This document shows, one piece after another, positions 40,976 to 49,068 of a stretch of 64,000 bases of DNA. The DNA comes from an uncultured Planctomycetia bacterium (GTDB lineage: Bacteria; Planctomycetota; Phycisphaerae; FEN-1346; JAACEH01): assembly GCA_903929765.1 (NCBI GenBank), contig CAIYVX010000097.1, positions 1 to 64,000 on the forward strand, in the 5' to 3' direction. The first letter of the stretch is position 1. Each line of letters starts with the position of its first letter. Made by a program: the position numbers and the translations under genes. Below the pieces are notes generated by a model. That model made no database searches and was not told where the DNA came from. It was given only the letters and a program-made list of their open reading frames with translations.

Positions 40976-41842
40976 TTACCCGAAGCGTCCCGTGATGTAG
41001 GCCTCGGTCTTTTCCTGGCGCGGCTTGGTGAAAATCTCCTTGGTCGGCCCGAACTCGATCAGTTCGCCCTCGTAGAAGAAGGCGGTCAGTTCCGAAACCC
41101 GGGCCGCCTGCTGCATGTTATGTGTGACGATAATAATTGTATATTGTCCGCTCAACTCGTCGATCAATTCCTCGACCCGGGCCGTCGAGCGCGGGTCCAG
41201 GGCCGAGGCCGGCTCGTCCATCAGTAGCACCTCGGGGTCGACCGCCAAAGCCCGGGCGATGCAGAGCCGCTGCTGCTGGCCGCCCGAAAGCCGCAGGGCG
41301 TTATCGTGCTGGCGGTCCTTGACCTCGTCCCACAGGCCGGCCCGGGACAGGCTTTGTTCGACGATTTCGGACAAGTGCGTCCTGCTGGAAATACCGTGAA
41401 TGCGCGGCCCGTAGGCCACGTTGTCGAAGATCGACTTCGGAAACGGGTTGGGCTTCTGGAAGACCATGCCGACCTTGCGCCGCAAGGCGACCACGTCCAA
41501 CTGCGGCACATAGAGATCCTGGCCGTCCAGGGCCAGCCGCCCCTGGACCGTGCAGCCGGGAATCAGGTCGTTCATGCGGTTGATGGCCCGCAGAAAGGTG
41601 CTTTTGCCGCAACCGCTGGGACCGATGATGGCCGTCACGCGACCCGGTGGAATGTTCATGGTCACGCTCTTAACGGCGGGTCGCCCGCCATAAAGAACGT
41701 GGAACCCTTCGGCGGCAACGTGCGATACTTCGCCGGCCACCGCAGGCGTCTGAGGCGTCTCTGGTGATCGACTGGTTGGGCGAGTCGTTGGCACGGACGT
41801 AGTCATTTTTTTTGGCCTTTCGGCGACAGCGGAACTTGCCAT
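40976..41842 (-). CDS. pstB: Phosphate ABC transporter ATP-binding protein PstB
   Basis: ATPase of the high-affinity phosphate importer. 288 residues: Walker A GPSGCGKS (74-81), PstB signature [27 protein letters not shown] (185-192), LLMDEP (206-211) and the switch [11 protein letters not shown]. The first 40 residues are a Ser/Thr/Pro-rich extension absent from most PstB; a second ATG at 41806 is possible. It lies 12 bases after pstA and is the last pst gene. Confidence 0.97.
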   Translation of the reverse strand: MASSAVAERPKKMTTSVPTTRPTSRSPETPQTPAVAGEVSHVAAEGFHVLYGGRPAVKSVTMNIPPGRVTAIIGPSGCGKSTFLRAINRMNDLIPGCTVQGRLALDGQDLYVPQLDVVALRRKVGMVFQKPNPFPKSIFDNVAYGPRIHGISSRTHLSEIVEQSLSRAGLWDEVKDRQHDNALRLSGGQQQRLCIARALAVDPEVLLMDEPASALDPRSTARVEELIDELSGQYTIIIVTHNMQQAARVSELTAFFYEGELIEFGPTKEIFTKPRQEKTEAYITGRFG

Positions 41843-41854
41843 TTACGGATCCTT

Positions 41855-43198
41855 TCAGCCACTCAACCGGCGCGTGATCCTGGCCCGTAGCAACACCGCC
41901 GTCAGGTTCAGGGCCAGCACCAGCACCACCAGCGTCAGCACCATGCCGTACTGCACGTGGCGAATCTGGTCCACAGCCTCGTGCTCGGTGCTGACGTTAT
42001 AGATATTCCAGGACAGGGCCTGGGTCGGCGACGTGAAGACTTCCCACGGCTTAACGCCGAGCCCGACGCTCACGGCTGCGGTGAAGATGATCGGGGCCGT
42101 CTCGCCGGCCGCACGACCCATGCTGATGATTATGCCAGTAAGAATGCCCGGCAGCGCCGCCGGGAGAATCACCGTCAGGATCGTCCGCCACTGCCCCGCC
42201 CCCAGGCTCAGGGCCGCCTCCTTGTAGGCCAGCGGCACGGCCCGCAACGCTTCCTCCGAGGCCCGGATGATGGTCGGCAGTATCAGCAGGCCCAGCGTCA
42301 GGGAGCCGGCCAGGACGCTCTTGGAGGGCGAAACGTGAATCGTGTTGATAAAAAACGCCAACCCGAACAGCCCGAAGACGATGCTCGGCACACCGGCCAG
42401 CGTGCTGATGCAGGTGCGTAACAACGAGATGAACCGCCCCTGCCCCGCGTACTCGACCAGGTAGATCGCCGTAATTACACCCATCGGCACCGCAAACAGG
42501 ATCGCTCCGAGGGTCAGGTAAATCGTCCCCAGCACCGCCGGCCCGATGCCGCCGAAAAAGTTGGCGTCCTGCGGATTGTCGATCAGGAACTGCGGATAAA
42601 ACGTCCATTGCGGCCGCAACAACTCCGCCAGGTGCATCTCCACATAGCCGAACATCGGCTCCAGCGACGTGCCCTTGTACCGCGCCGCCCGCGGCCCCTC
42701 GACCTTCAAGGAAAAACCGTGGCTGTCCAGCCCCCGGTCCTCCTGGACGTGTACGATGCTGTCGGCCTGGACCAAGGCCCGGTCCCATCGTGTCGCCCCA
42801 TATTCGTCACGTTCCAGGCGCGACAGCGCCTCGCCGGGTGGTGGGCCGATCAGCCGGTAGACCTCCCGCTTCAACTTTGGAAACTCCGCCCCAAACCGTG
42901 CGTCGAGATCGTCATCGTTCTTCAGTTGGTGTTCGAACTTGTGCAGCAGGTCGTAGACCGGTTGCCGCACCTGCCGTAAGGTTTCTTTCTCTGTCGTCAA
43001 CACCTCGCGGTCGCCGCGGTCGAAGCGGTCCGACTGGTATTTGCGAAATTCCGCTGTCCCGCGAAAGACGAAAGCGCCCGTGCCGTTGGCAAAAATCGGG
43101 GCCAGCAGCACCACCAGCGCCGCCGTCATGACCACGATGGCCAGGATACCGATCCCCGTAGCCGAGCGGTCGATGATTTTCCGCGTTCTCAGATGCAC
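41855..43198 (-). CDS. pstA: Phosphate ABC transporter permease PstA with a large extracytoplasmic insert
   Basis: Inner-membrane permease of the phosphate importer. At 447 residues it is about 150 longer than usual. TM1 is at about 18-40. A charged, non-hydrophobic stretch of about 165 residues (about 45-215) follows, rich in Glu/Lys/Arg and predicted to lie outside the cytoplasm. The normal permease core follows (IGPAVLGTIYLTLGAILFAVPM, the EAA loop ALSLGAGQWRTILTVILPAA, SMGRAAGETAPI). The insert could contact PstS or act as a sensor. It starts 15 bases after pstC ends. Confidence 0.94.
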   Translation of the reverse strand: MHLRTRKIIDRSATGIGILAIVVMTAALVVLLAPIFANGTGAFVFRGTAEFRKYQSDRFDRGDREVLTTEKETLRQVRQPVYDLLHKFEHQLKNDDDLDARFGAEFPKLKREVYRLIGPPPGEALSRLERDEYGATRWDRALVQADSIVHVQEDRGLDSHGFSLKVEGPRAARYKGTSLEPMFGYVEMHLAELLRPQWTFYPQFLIDNPQDANFFGGIGPAVLGTIYLTLGAILFAVPMGVITAIYLVEYAGQGRFISLLRTCISTLAGVPSIVFGLFGLAFFINTIHVSPSKSVLAGSLTLGLLILPTIIRASEEALRAVPLAYKEAALSLGAGQWRTILTVILPAALPGILTGIIISMGRAAGETAPIIFTAAVSVGLGVKPWEVFTSPTQALSWNIYNVSTEHEAVDQIRHVQYGMVLTLVVLVLALNLTAVLLRARITRRLSG

Positions 43199-43213
43199 GC
43201 TGCCACCTTTACG

Positions 43214-44467
43214 TTAGCCGCCGATCCAACTCCACACTCGCCGCATAAAACCTTGCGGCCGAGACGCCGCGTCCCCGCCGCCCGTCCCGCGCACCGCGGA
43301 AATCTTGGCCACCGTGCGCCGCACGACCCATTCACTGGCCAGGTTCGCCAGAAACGAAACGACCAACAGGCACAGGGCCATGGCAAAAAGCACATGGTAC
43401 CGCGACGACCCGGTCGTCTGGTCTGCCTCGCCCATGTCCGAGACGATGGTTGCCGTCATGGTCCGCACCGGCGACAGGAAGTTATACCACGGCTGCGGAA
43501 TCTGCGCCGCGTTGCCCGAGGCCATCAACACGACCATTGTCTCGCCGATGGCTCGCATGATGCCGAGAATGACCGCGGCCATGATGCCGCTGGAGGCCGC
43601 GGGGATAATCACGCTGAGGATGGTCTCGGCCCGCGTGGCGCCCAGGGCGTAGCTGCCCTCGCGCAACTCCCGGCCCGCCGCCGTCAGGGCATCCTCTGAG
43701 ACACTGACAATCGTCGGCAAGGCCATCACGCCCAGGATAATCGAGGCGTTCAGAGCATTAGTGCCGCTGGAAATGTGGATGGCCGCCAGCGCTGCCGACA
43801 GTTTCCACAACCCCGCCAGTGCCGCTAGGGTGAGCAGAATCATCACTGCCGCCCGGGCCGGATTGCGAAACCGCTCGCGCAATCGACCGCAGGACACATC
43901 GGCAACAACCAGGATAGCCAGCGCCGCCAGCGGCCCGAACAGGAGCCAGGTCGCGACCGACAGCGCTTGCCCGCCCTTATCCTGTAGGAGCGGGGCAAAG
44001 ACCACCAGGGCAAAAAAACCGTAAACCACCGAAGGAATCGCCGCCAGAATTTCCACAGTCGGCTTCACCCATTGCCGCACCGAAAACGGCAACACGTCGC
44101 TCAGGCAGACTGCGGCCGCGACCCCCAGCGGCACCGCCACCACAATCGCCCCTACGGTCACCATGCCCGTGCCATAGAAAATCGCCAGAGCTCCGAATTC
44201 CGGGGCCGCGGCGTTCGACGGATACCAATGCGTACTGGTAAAGAATTCTCGCAAGCCGTTGTCGTGGAAGAACGGAATCGCGTCGCGAATGATAAAGTAG
44301 AAAATGAAGAGAACCGCCAGGGCCGAACTCGAGGCGATGGCCAGCAGGATCAGCCGTCCCAGCAGGGCGACCGCGTGGCGCAGACGATCCGCCCGCTGGC
44401 CCAGGACCAGCGAACCGCCCTGTCTCCGTATGCTGATCTTGCCGCTCGTTTGTCCGAACGCCGTCAT
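43214..44467 (-). CDS. pstC: Phosphate ABC transporter permease PstC
   Basis: Partner permease of PstA. 417 residues; TM1 about 35-58, permease core with TVGAIVVAVPLGVAAAVCLS, EAA loop GSYALGATRAETILSVIIPAA and GIMRAIGETMVVLMA. Two extra hydrophobic segments between about 195 and 255 (WLLFGPLAALAILVVADV and AVMILLTLAALAGLW) lengthen it relative to E. coli PstC, a form seen in other bacteria. The start is the ATG at 44467, with GAGG five bases upstream, rather than 44518. A strong hairpin separates it from pstS. Confidence 0.94.
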   Translation of the reverse strand: MTAFGQTSGKISIRRQGGSLVLGQRADRLRHAVALLGRLILLAIASSSALAVLFIFYFIIRDAIPFFHDNGLREFFTSTHWYPSNAAAPEFGALAIFYGTGMVTVGAIVVAVPLGVAAAVCLSDVLPFSVRQWVKPTVEILAAIPSVVYGFFALVVFAPLLQDKGGQALSVATWLLFGPLAALAILVVADVSCGRLRERFRNPARAAVMILLTLAALAGLWKLSAALAAIHISSGTNALNASIILGVMALPTIVSVSEDALTAAGRELREGSYALGATRAETILSVIIPAASSGIMAAVILGIMRAIGETMVVLMASGNAAQIPQPWYNFLSPVRTMTATIVSDMGEADQTTGSSRYHVLFAMALCLLVVSFLANLASEWVVRRTVAKISAVRGTGGGDAASRPQGFMRRVWSWIGG

Positions 44468-44489
44468 ACTTTCCTCGCGGTGAAACCAA

Positions 44490-44507
44490 CGGGGCCGGGC
44501 GGCCCCG
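44490..44507 (-). promoter_or_regulatory. Attenuating stem-loop between pstS and pstC
   Basis: CGGGGCC-GCCC-GGCCCCG followed by TTGGTTT on the minus strand. A hairpin after the binding-protein gene commonly lowers expression of the permease genes relative to the abundant binding protein. Confidence 0.55.
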
Positions 44508-44576
44508 ATTCTCCGCACCTCAAGTGCGCCGCCCAGCCCCGCTCTAATTCCGTCTTGCCACTCGACACGGCAGGCT

Positions 44577-45452
44577 TCATTCGTAGTTGGTCACCGGAAC
44601 GAAACCGACCGAGTCGATGATGTCCTGCCCCTTCTTGGTCAGATACAGCGTCACGAACTCATGCAGCGGAGAACCGAGTTTGGGGTAGCCATTGGTGAAC
44701 ATGAACAACGGACGAGCCACCGGGTACTTGCCCGTGGCGATGGTCCGCTTCGTCGGCATCACGCCGTTGATTTCCAGGGCCTTCACTCCGTCGGTCGTAA
44801 AAGCCAAGCCGACGTAGCCGACGGCTGCCGGTGTGTTCTGCACGCGCGCCCGAATCGCCCCGTTCGAGGTGACGTATTCGACGCCAGAGGCGATCTTCTC
44901 TTCCTTGAGCACCTTTTCTGCAAACGTTTCGTAGGTTCCGCTGTTGGTGTCGCGGCTGATGATCACGATGTCGGCGTCCGGGCCGCCGATCTCGCTCCAC
45001 TTCTTAATCTTACCCGTGTAAATACCCTTGACCTGGTCCGTGGTCAAAGCCTTGATCGGGTTGGACGGATGAACGATCAGGCACACCCCGTCCATGGCGA
45101 TGACTGTCGCGACCGGCATGACGCCCTTCTCCACGGCGGCCTTAAATTCCGTCTCCTTCATGAACCGCGACATGTTGCCGATGTCGCAGGTGCCGTTAAT
45201 CAGGCTCTTGGCCCCATTCCCGGAACCCGACTCGCCGACCGTGACGTTCACGCCCGTCTGCTTCATAAAGTAATCCGCGAAAGCTTTGGCAATCGGCCCG
45301 ACCGTGGTCGAACCGTCGCAGACGATCTTGCCCGCCGGGGCCTTCGTCTCCTCCGCCACAGACACGCTGCTCACTACCAGCGCCGCCGCCACAGTCGCCA
45401 CCAACGCTAACGTCCAACCCAGAAAACGGTTGCTGCGTTTGCTCGTACTCAT
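44577..45452 (-). CDS. pstS: Phosphate-binding protein PstS
   Basis: Periplasmic receptor of the phosphate importer. 291 residues: signal peptide about 1-33 (FLGWTLALVATVAAALVVSS, ending SVAEE), then the phosphate-binding fold with DGSTTVGPIAKAFADYF, ESGSGNGAKSLINGTCDIG, VIISRDTNSGTYETF and SNGAIRARV. No lipobox is seen, so it is soluble. AAGGAG lies seven bases before the ATG. A Pho box is 49 bases upstream, so it has its own phosphate-controlled promoter. Confidence 0.96.
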   Translation of the reverse strand: MSTSKRSNRFLGWTLALVATVAAALVVSSVSVAEETKAPAGKIVCDGSTTVGPIAKAFADYFMKQTGVNVTVGESGSGNGAKSLINGTCDIGNMSRFMKETEFKAAVEKGVMPVATVIAMDGVCLIVHPSNPIKALTTDQVKGIYTGKIKKWSEIGGPDADIVIISRDTNSGTYETFAEKVLKEEKIASGVEYVTSNGAIRARVQNTPAAVGYVGLAFTTDGVKALEINGVMPTKRTIATGKYPVARPLFMFTNGYPKLGSPLHEFVTLYLTKKGQDIIDSVGFVPVTNYE

Positions 45453-45500
45453 ACTCGCACTCCTTTCAATTAGATTCTACCTGACCTTTACACACTGTTC

Positions 45501-45517
45501 CGTTAAGCTTCCGTTAG
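45501..45517 (-). promoter_or_regulatory. Pho box of pstS
   Basis: CTAACG-GAAGC-TTAACG on the minus strand, two half-sites with an 11-base period. TAGAAT begins 21 bases further downstream as a possible -10. Confidence 0.75.
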
Positions 45518-45627
45518 AATTCCATGAGCAAAACGCCTGGCGAATCATGGCCAAACCAGCCAGGACGGCCCGCAGTATGACCGGCCGGTATTAAGGCTTG
45601 GTTAGCTCATCGCAAAATAGTGGTAAA

Positions 45628-47451
45628 TTATTCCTGATTTGAAACCGACGAAGCCGTTGCGGCTGAGGGCAGATGCAAGGTGAAGATGCTCCCCTGCCCC
45701 GGCGTACTTTCCACGGTCACCGTCCCGCCGTGAACCTGGGCGATGTGCTTGACGATGGCCAGTCCCAGCCCGGTGCCGCCCAGAGTCCGGCTGCGCCCTT
45801 TGTCGACCCGATAGAACCGTTCGAAAATCCGCGACAAGTGCTCCGCCGGGATACCCCAACCCTGATCCCGCACGCCGATCACCGCTTGGTCGCCTTGCTG
45901 CTCGGCCGCCACGTCCACGCGCCGCCCGGCGTCGCTGTACTTGATCGCGTTGTCGAGCAGATTGCTCACCGCCTGTTCCAAAAGTTGCGGGTTGGCCCGC
46001 AGAAAGAAATCTTCAGGACAGGCCAGCGTGACCTCGATGCCGCGCTCGGCGGCCAGGGTCTGACAATCGGCCAGGGCGCCGCGCAGGACGTCCGCCAGCC
46101 GCACGCGAGCCGTTTCGATCCGGACGTTTTCGGCATCCTGCTCGATCCGCGACAGGCTCAACAGATCGTCAATGATCCCGCTCAAGCGGTCGGCTTGGCG
46201 GGCAATGATTTCCAGGAACTGCCGCGTCTTGACCGGATCCTCGACCGCCCCCTCGCGCAAGGTTTCGACAAAGCCCTGAATCGAAGTAATCGGCGTTCTT
46301 AATTCGTGGGACACATTGGCCACAAAGTCGCGTCGCATGTTTTCCAGTCGCCGCAACCGCGTCACGTCCAGCAGCACGACCAGCACGCCGATCTCCCGGT
46401 CGCGGGCGTCGCGAATCACCCGCCCGTGAAGCTGCACCCGCCTCTCGCTGCCCGCTTCGTCCCGCAGGCCGATCTCCTTCTCGGCCGGCTCTCGGGCTTT
46501 CTGGAGTCCCGACAGGAATTGCTGCAACTCCACGTTCCGCACCACCTCCAGCAGGCTCCGGCCGCGGGCCTCGGCCGCCTCGAGGCCGATCATCTCCGCC
46601 GCCGCCGGGTTGATAATGATGATCCGCTCCCGGCCGTCAACCGCCAGGACGCCCTCGGTCATGCTGGCCAGCACGCCCTCAAGTTCCCGCTGCTGCCGCG
46701 TGATGGTCCCGATCCGTTCGTCCAACTGATCCGCCATGCTGTTCAGTGCTTCCGCTAATTCCCGGGTTTCGGTCGAGCCGGTGGCGGGCAGTTTGTGCGC
46801 GAAATCACCCTGGGCAAACCGCTGCGCCCCGACCTTCATTTCCTCCAGCGGCCGGCTGATGCGCCGCGAAACCACGAGCGCCACGGCCAGAGCCAGCACG
46901 GCGATCAACAGCGCCGTTTCCAACACGCGCCAGCGCACCGCCGCCGAAGTTTCCTCGATGGCCGTCAACGGCATGGCCGCACGCACAATCGCCGTCACCT
47001 GTCCGCCTGATTCAGTAACCGGAATGGCCACATACAACATCCTGGTCTGCTTCGTTTCGCTGTAGCGTTCCGCCCGGCCGGTCGGCTGCCCCGCCAACAC
47101 ATCCCGAATCTCCGGGCGGTTGCCGTGATCCTCCATCTGCTTCGGATCGGCGTCGGTGTCGCCGACCACAGCCACGCCGCCGCGATTGTCCGGTCGCAAC
47201 AGGGTCAATCGCACCCCGCCCGCCGACCCCAACATCTTGCAAGCCGCGTCCACATCGGCCGCGCTGTGCCCCAGCGCCGCCATAAGTTGTGGCGCCGCCA
47301 GGCGGGCCTTTTCGCCCAACTCGCGCTCGGTCGCCCGCAGATGGAAACTTTCTAGTTCGCTCAGAATCGAGAATCCGACCGCCACCGTGCAAGCCAGGAT
47401 TATCGCCAGATAGGAGAGATTGAGCTTCCAGAGCAACCGCAGACCGAACAT
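45628..47451 (-). CDS. phoR: Phosphate-regulon sensor histidine kinase PhoR
   Basis: Membrane sensor that phosphorylates PhoB. 607 residues: TM1 about 9-31, extracytoplasmic sensor 32-176, TM2 about 177-195, HAMP 196-250, PAS 255-365, HisKA with NVSHELRTP (His382), and HATPase_c with NLLDNAIKYS, DQGWGIP and GGTGLGLAIVK. The periplasmic sensor domain makes it longer than E. coli PhoR and more like the Gram-positive PhoR layout. It starts 11 bases after phoB stops. Confidence 0.93.
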   Translation of the reverse strand: MFGLRLLWKLNLSYLAIILACTVAVGFSILSELESFHLRATERELGEKARLAAPQLMAALGHSAADVDAACKMLGSAGGVRLTLLRPDNRGGVAVVGDTDADPKQMEDHGNRPEIRDVLAGQPTGRAERYSETKQTRMLYVAIPVTESGGQVTAIVRAAMPLTAIEETSAAVRWRVLETALLIAVLALAVALVVSRRISRPLEEMKVGAQRFAQGDFAHKLPATGSTETRELAEALNSMADQLDERIGTITRQQRELEGVLASMTEGVLAVDGRERIIIINPAAAEMIGLEAAEARGRSLLEVVRNVELQQFLSGLQKAREPAEKEIGLRDEAGSERRVQLHGRVIRDARDREIGVLVVLLDVTRLRRLENMRRDFVANVSHELRTPITSIQGFVETLREGAVEDPVKTRQFLEIIARQADRLSGIIDDLLSLSRIEQDAENVRIETARVRLADVLRGALADCQTLAAERGIEVTLACPEDFFLRANPQLLEQAVSNLLDNAIKYSDAGRRVDVAAEQQGDQAVIGVRDQGWGIPAEHLSRIFERFYRVDKGRSRTLGGTGLGLAIVKHIAQVHGGTVTVESTPGQGSIFTLHLPSAATASSVSNQE

Positions 47452-47462
47452 GGGGACGGGCC

Positions 47463-48161
47463 TCAGAGATCCTTGAATCGGTAACCTACGCCTCGGACAG
47501 TCTCAATGTATTTGCCGCACGCCCCCAGTTTGCGCCGCAAGGAAACAATGTGCACGTCCACCGAGCGATCCGTCACCGCCGTATCCTCGCCCTGCGCCCC
47601 GTCGACAATCTGGTAGCGGGTGAAGACCCAGCCCGGACGCCGCGCCAGGAAGTGCAGCACCTGAAACTCGGTGTGCGTCAACTCCACCGCTTTGCCCTTG
47701 ACCAGCACCTCGTGCCGTCCGGGATTGATGTTCAGGTCGCCCACCGCCAGCGACGCGCCCGCCTCCGCTCCGGTCTCCGCCGCCACCGCCCGACGCCGCA
47801 GCACGGCCTTGACGCGGGCCAGCAGCACCCGCGGGCTGAACGGTTTGGTCACATAATCGTCCGCCCCGAGCTCGAGGCCCGTCACGATGTCAGCTTCTTC
47901 GCCCCGGGCCGTCAGCATCAGCACCGGCACGCCCGCCGTCCGCTCGTCCTTCTTCAGGATGCGACAGACCTCCAGCCCGTCCATGCCCGGCAGCATCAGA
48001 TCCAGAATCACCAGGTGCGGCGCATCGGCCCGCACCGCCTCCAGCGCCGCTTCGCCGCTGGCGGCGCGCGACACGGCATAGCCGTGACGCGACAGATTGT
48101 AGTCCAGCAATTCCAGAATGTCTTCTTCGTCGTCTACGACCAGAATCGTTTCCTTCGCCAC
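47463..48161 (-). CDS. phoB: Phosphate-regulon response regulator PhoB
   Basis: OmpR/PhoB-family transcription factor, 232 residues. Receiver domain 5-120 with Asp54 (VILDLMLPGMDG) as phosphorylation site, Asp10/Asp11 and Lys106 (TKPFSP); winged-helix domain about 137-232 with ELTHTEFQVLHFLARRPG and DRSVDVHIVSLRRKLG. It presumably binds the three YTAAC direct repeats found at its own gene, pstS and the metallophosphoesterase. No phoU is found in the cluster. Confidence 0.94.
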   Translation of the reverse strand: MAKETILVVDDEEDILELLDYNLSRHGYAVSRAASGEAALEAVRADAPHLVILDLMLPGMDGLEVCRILKKDERTAGVPVLMLTARGEEADIVTGLELGADDYVTKPFSPRVLLARVKAVLRRRAVAAETGAEAGASLAVGDLNINPGRHEVLVKGKAVELTHTEFQVLHFLARRPGWVFTRYQIVDGAQGEDTAVTDRSVDVHIVSLRRKLGACGKYIETVRGVGYRFKDL

Positions 48162-48230
48162 AGGCCGACCTCCCGAACGGTTGCACCGCCAGTTTCACAC
48201 CGGATCACTCAGCCTCGCGCAACTTCCCCC

Positions 48231-48262
48231 ACTATCCCTTCGCCTCGTTAGTGCGCCGTTAA
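48231..48262 (-). promoter_or_regulatory. Pho box and -10 of phoBR
   Basis: TTAACG-GCGCA-CTAACG (48262-48246), 11-base period, followed after nine bases by GATAGT (48236-48231). In PhoB-type promoters the box replaces the -35 at about this distance, so phoBR is probably autoregulated. Confidence 0.7.
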
Positions 48263-48298
48263 GGAAGTGTGAATACCCGGTTCGCCGTCCGCATATAA

Positions 48299-48886
48299 CT
48301 AATACCAGAGACTCACAATCAGATGGGCTTCGGTCGTTTTGCCCTGGATTTCTCCGATCGTGTTCGACACGAACTTGACCTCGTACCCCGTCTCGTCCAG
48401 CCAGGCGTTGATCTGCTCGTCCATGACGATCAAAGCCGCCCGCGTCAGCTTGGTATCGAACGTCCGCACCCGGGTCGCCCCCGTCCCGGTCTTGATCGGC
48501 TCGCGATTGTATTTGATCTCGTGCCGCGCCCCCGACCCCATCGTGTTCGAGGCCACGATTCCCACCGACTCGGTTTCCTCGTTGCCGGCTTCCAGACCGA
48601 TCGGCGACTCCACGGCGGCCTTGGGTTCCCCGGCATGCGTCGTAATCTTCGCCGGCGCCGGTTCGTCTGGCGGCAGCGCCAGCGGCGCCTCTTCATTCCG
48701 TTTCACCGGTCGCTGGGCCGGCGCCGCCGTGGGCCCGGCCGGGCTAGTCACCGGCGCAGCGGAACGCCCCGCGCTGGCACAGGGCGAACACAGGAGCTGC
48801 CCACCGACCAGTTTTGCCTTGCCCCCAATGATATCTTGCCCCGACAGGGCCGTCCCACACTTCGCACAGACCTTTCCGTCCGCCAT
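48299..48886 (-). CDS. Zinc-ribbon protein of unknown function
   Basis: 195 residues. An N-terminal four-cysteine zinc ribbon (Cys7-x2-Cys10 ... Cys33-x2-Cys36) is followed by a Pro/Ala-rich linker (about 40-100) and a compact C-terminal domain (about 110-195: RVRTFDTKLTRAALIVMDEQ, INAWLDETGYEVKFVSNTI, HLIVSLWY). The ribbon resembles LIM/zinc-ribbon adaptors; the C-terminal part is not recognised. No signal peptide. It ends upstream of the phoB promoter and may not belong to the Pho regulon. Confidence 0.7.
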   Translation of the reverse strand: MADGKVCAKCGTALSGQDIIGGKAKLVGGQLLCSPCASAGRSAAPVTSPAGPTAAPAQRPVKRNEEAPLALPPDEPAPAKITTHAGEPKAAVESPIGLEAGNEETESVGIVASNTMGSGARHEIKYNREPIKTGTGATRVRTFDTKLTRAALIVMDEQINAWLDETGYEVKFVSNTIGEIQGKTTEAHLIVSLWY

Positions 48887-48993
48887 TTTTCACTTCCTCC
48901 CACTCACTGTTCCACAATCGCCGAATCCGGACTGCCACAATCTACCCCGCGCCGGACGGAACTGCAACAGCTTTTCGTGTTCCGACCCAGCGC

Positions 48994-49022
48994 TGGCCTC
49001 CGCGTCCGGTCACTGGTACAAT
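48994..49022 (+). promoter_or_regulatory. Candidate promoter of the phosphodiesterase gene
   Basis: TGGCCT, 17 bases, TACAAT, 46 bases before the TTG start. The -35 is weak. Confidence 0.4.
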
Positions 49023-49068
49023 CAGTTTTGTGTTTGTGCCGTTCGACCCGTTTTGAGGAGAAGGAAAC

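Noticed and set aside
45530..45600. Hairpin CCTGGC...GCCAGG after phoR as terminator
   Set aside because: Only 6 bp, with a long loop and no T-run; not convincing.
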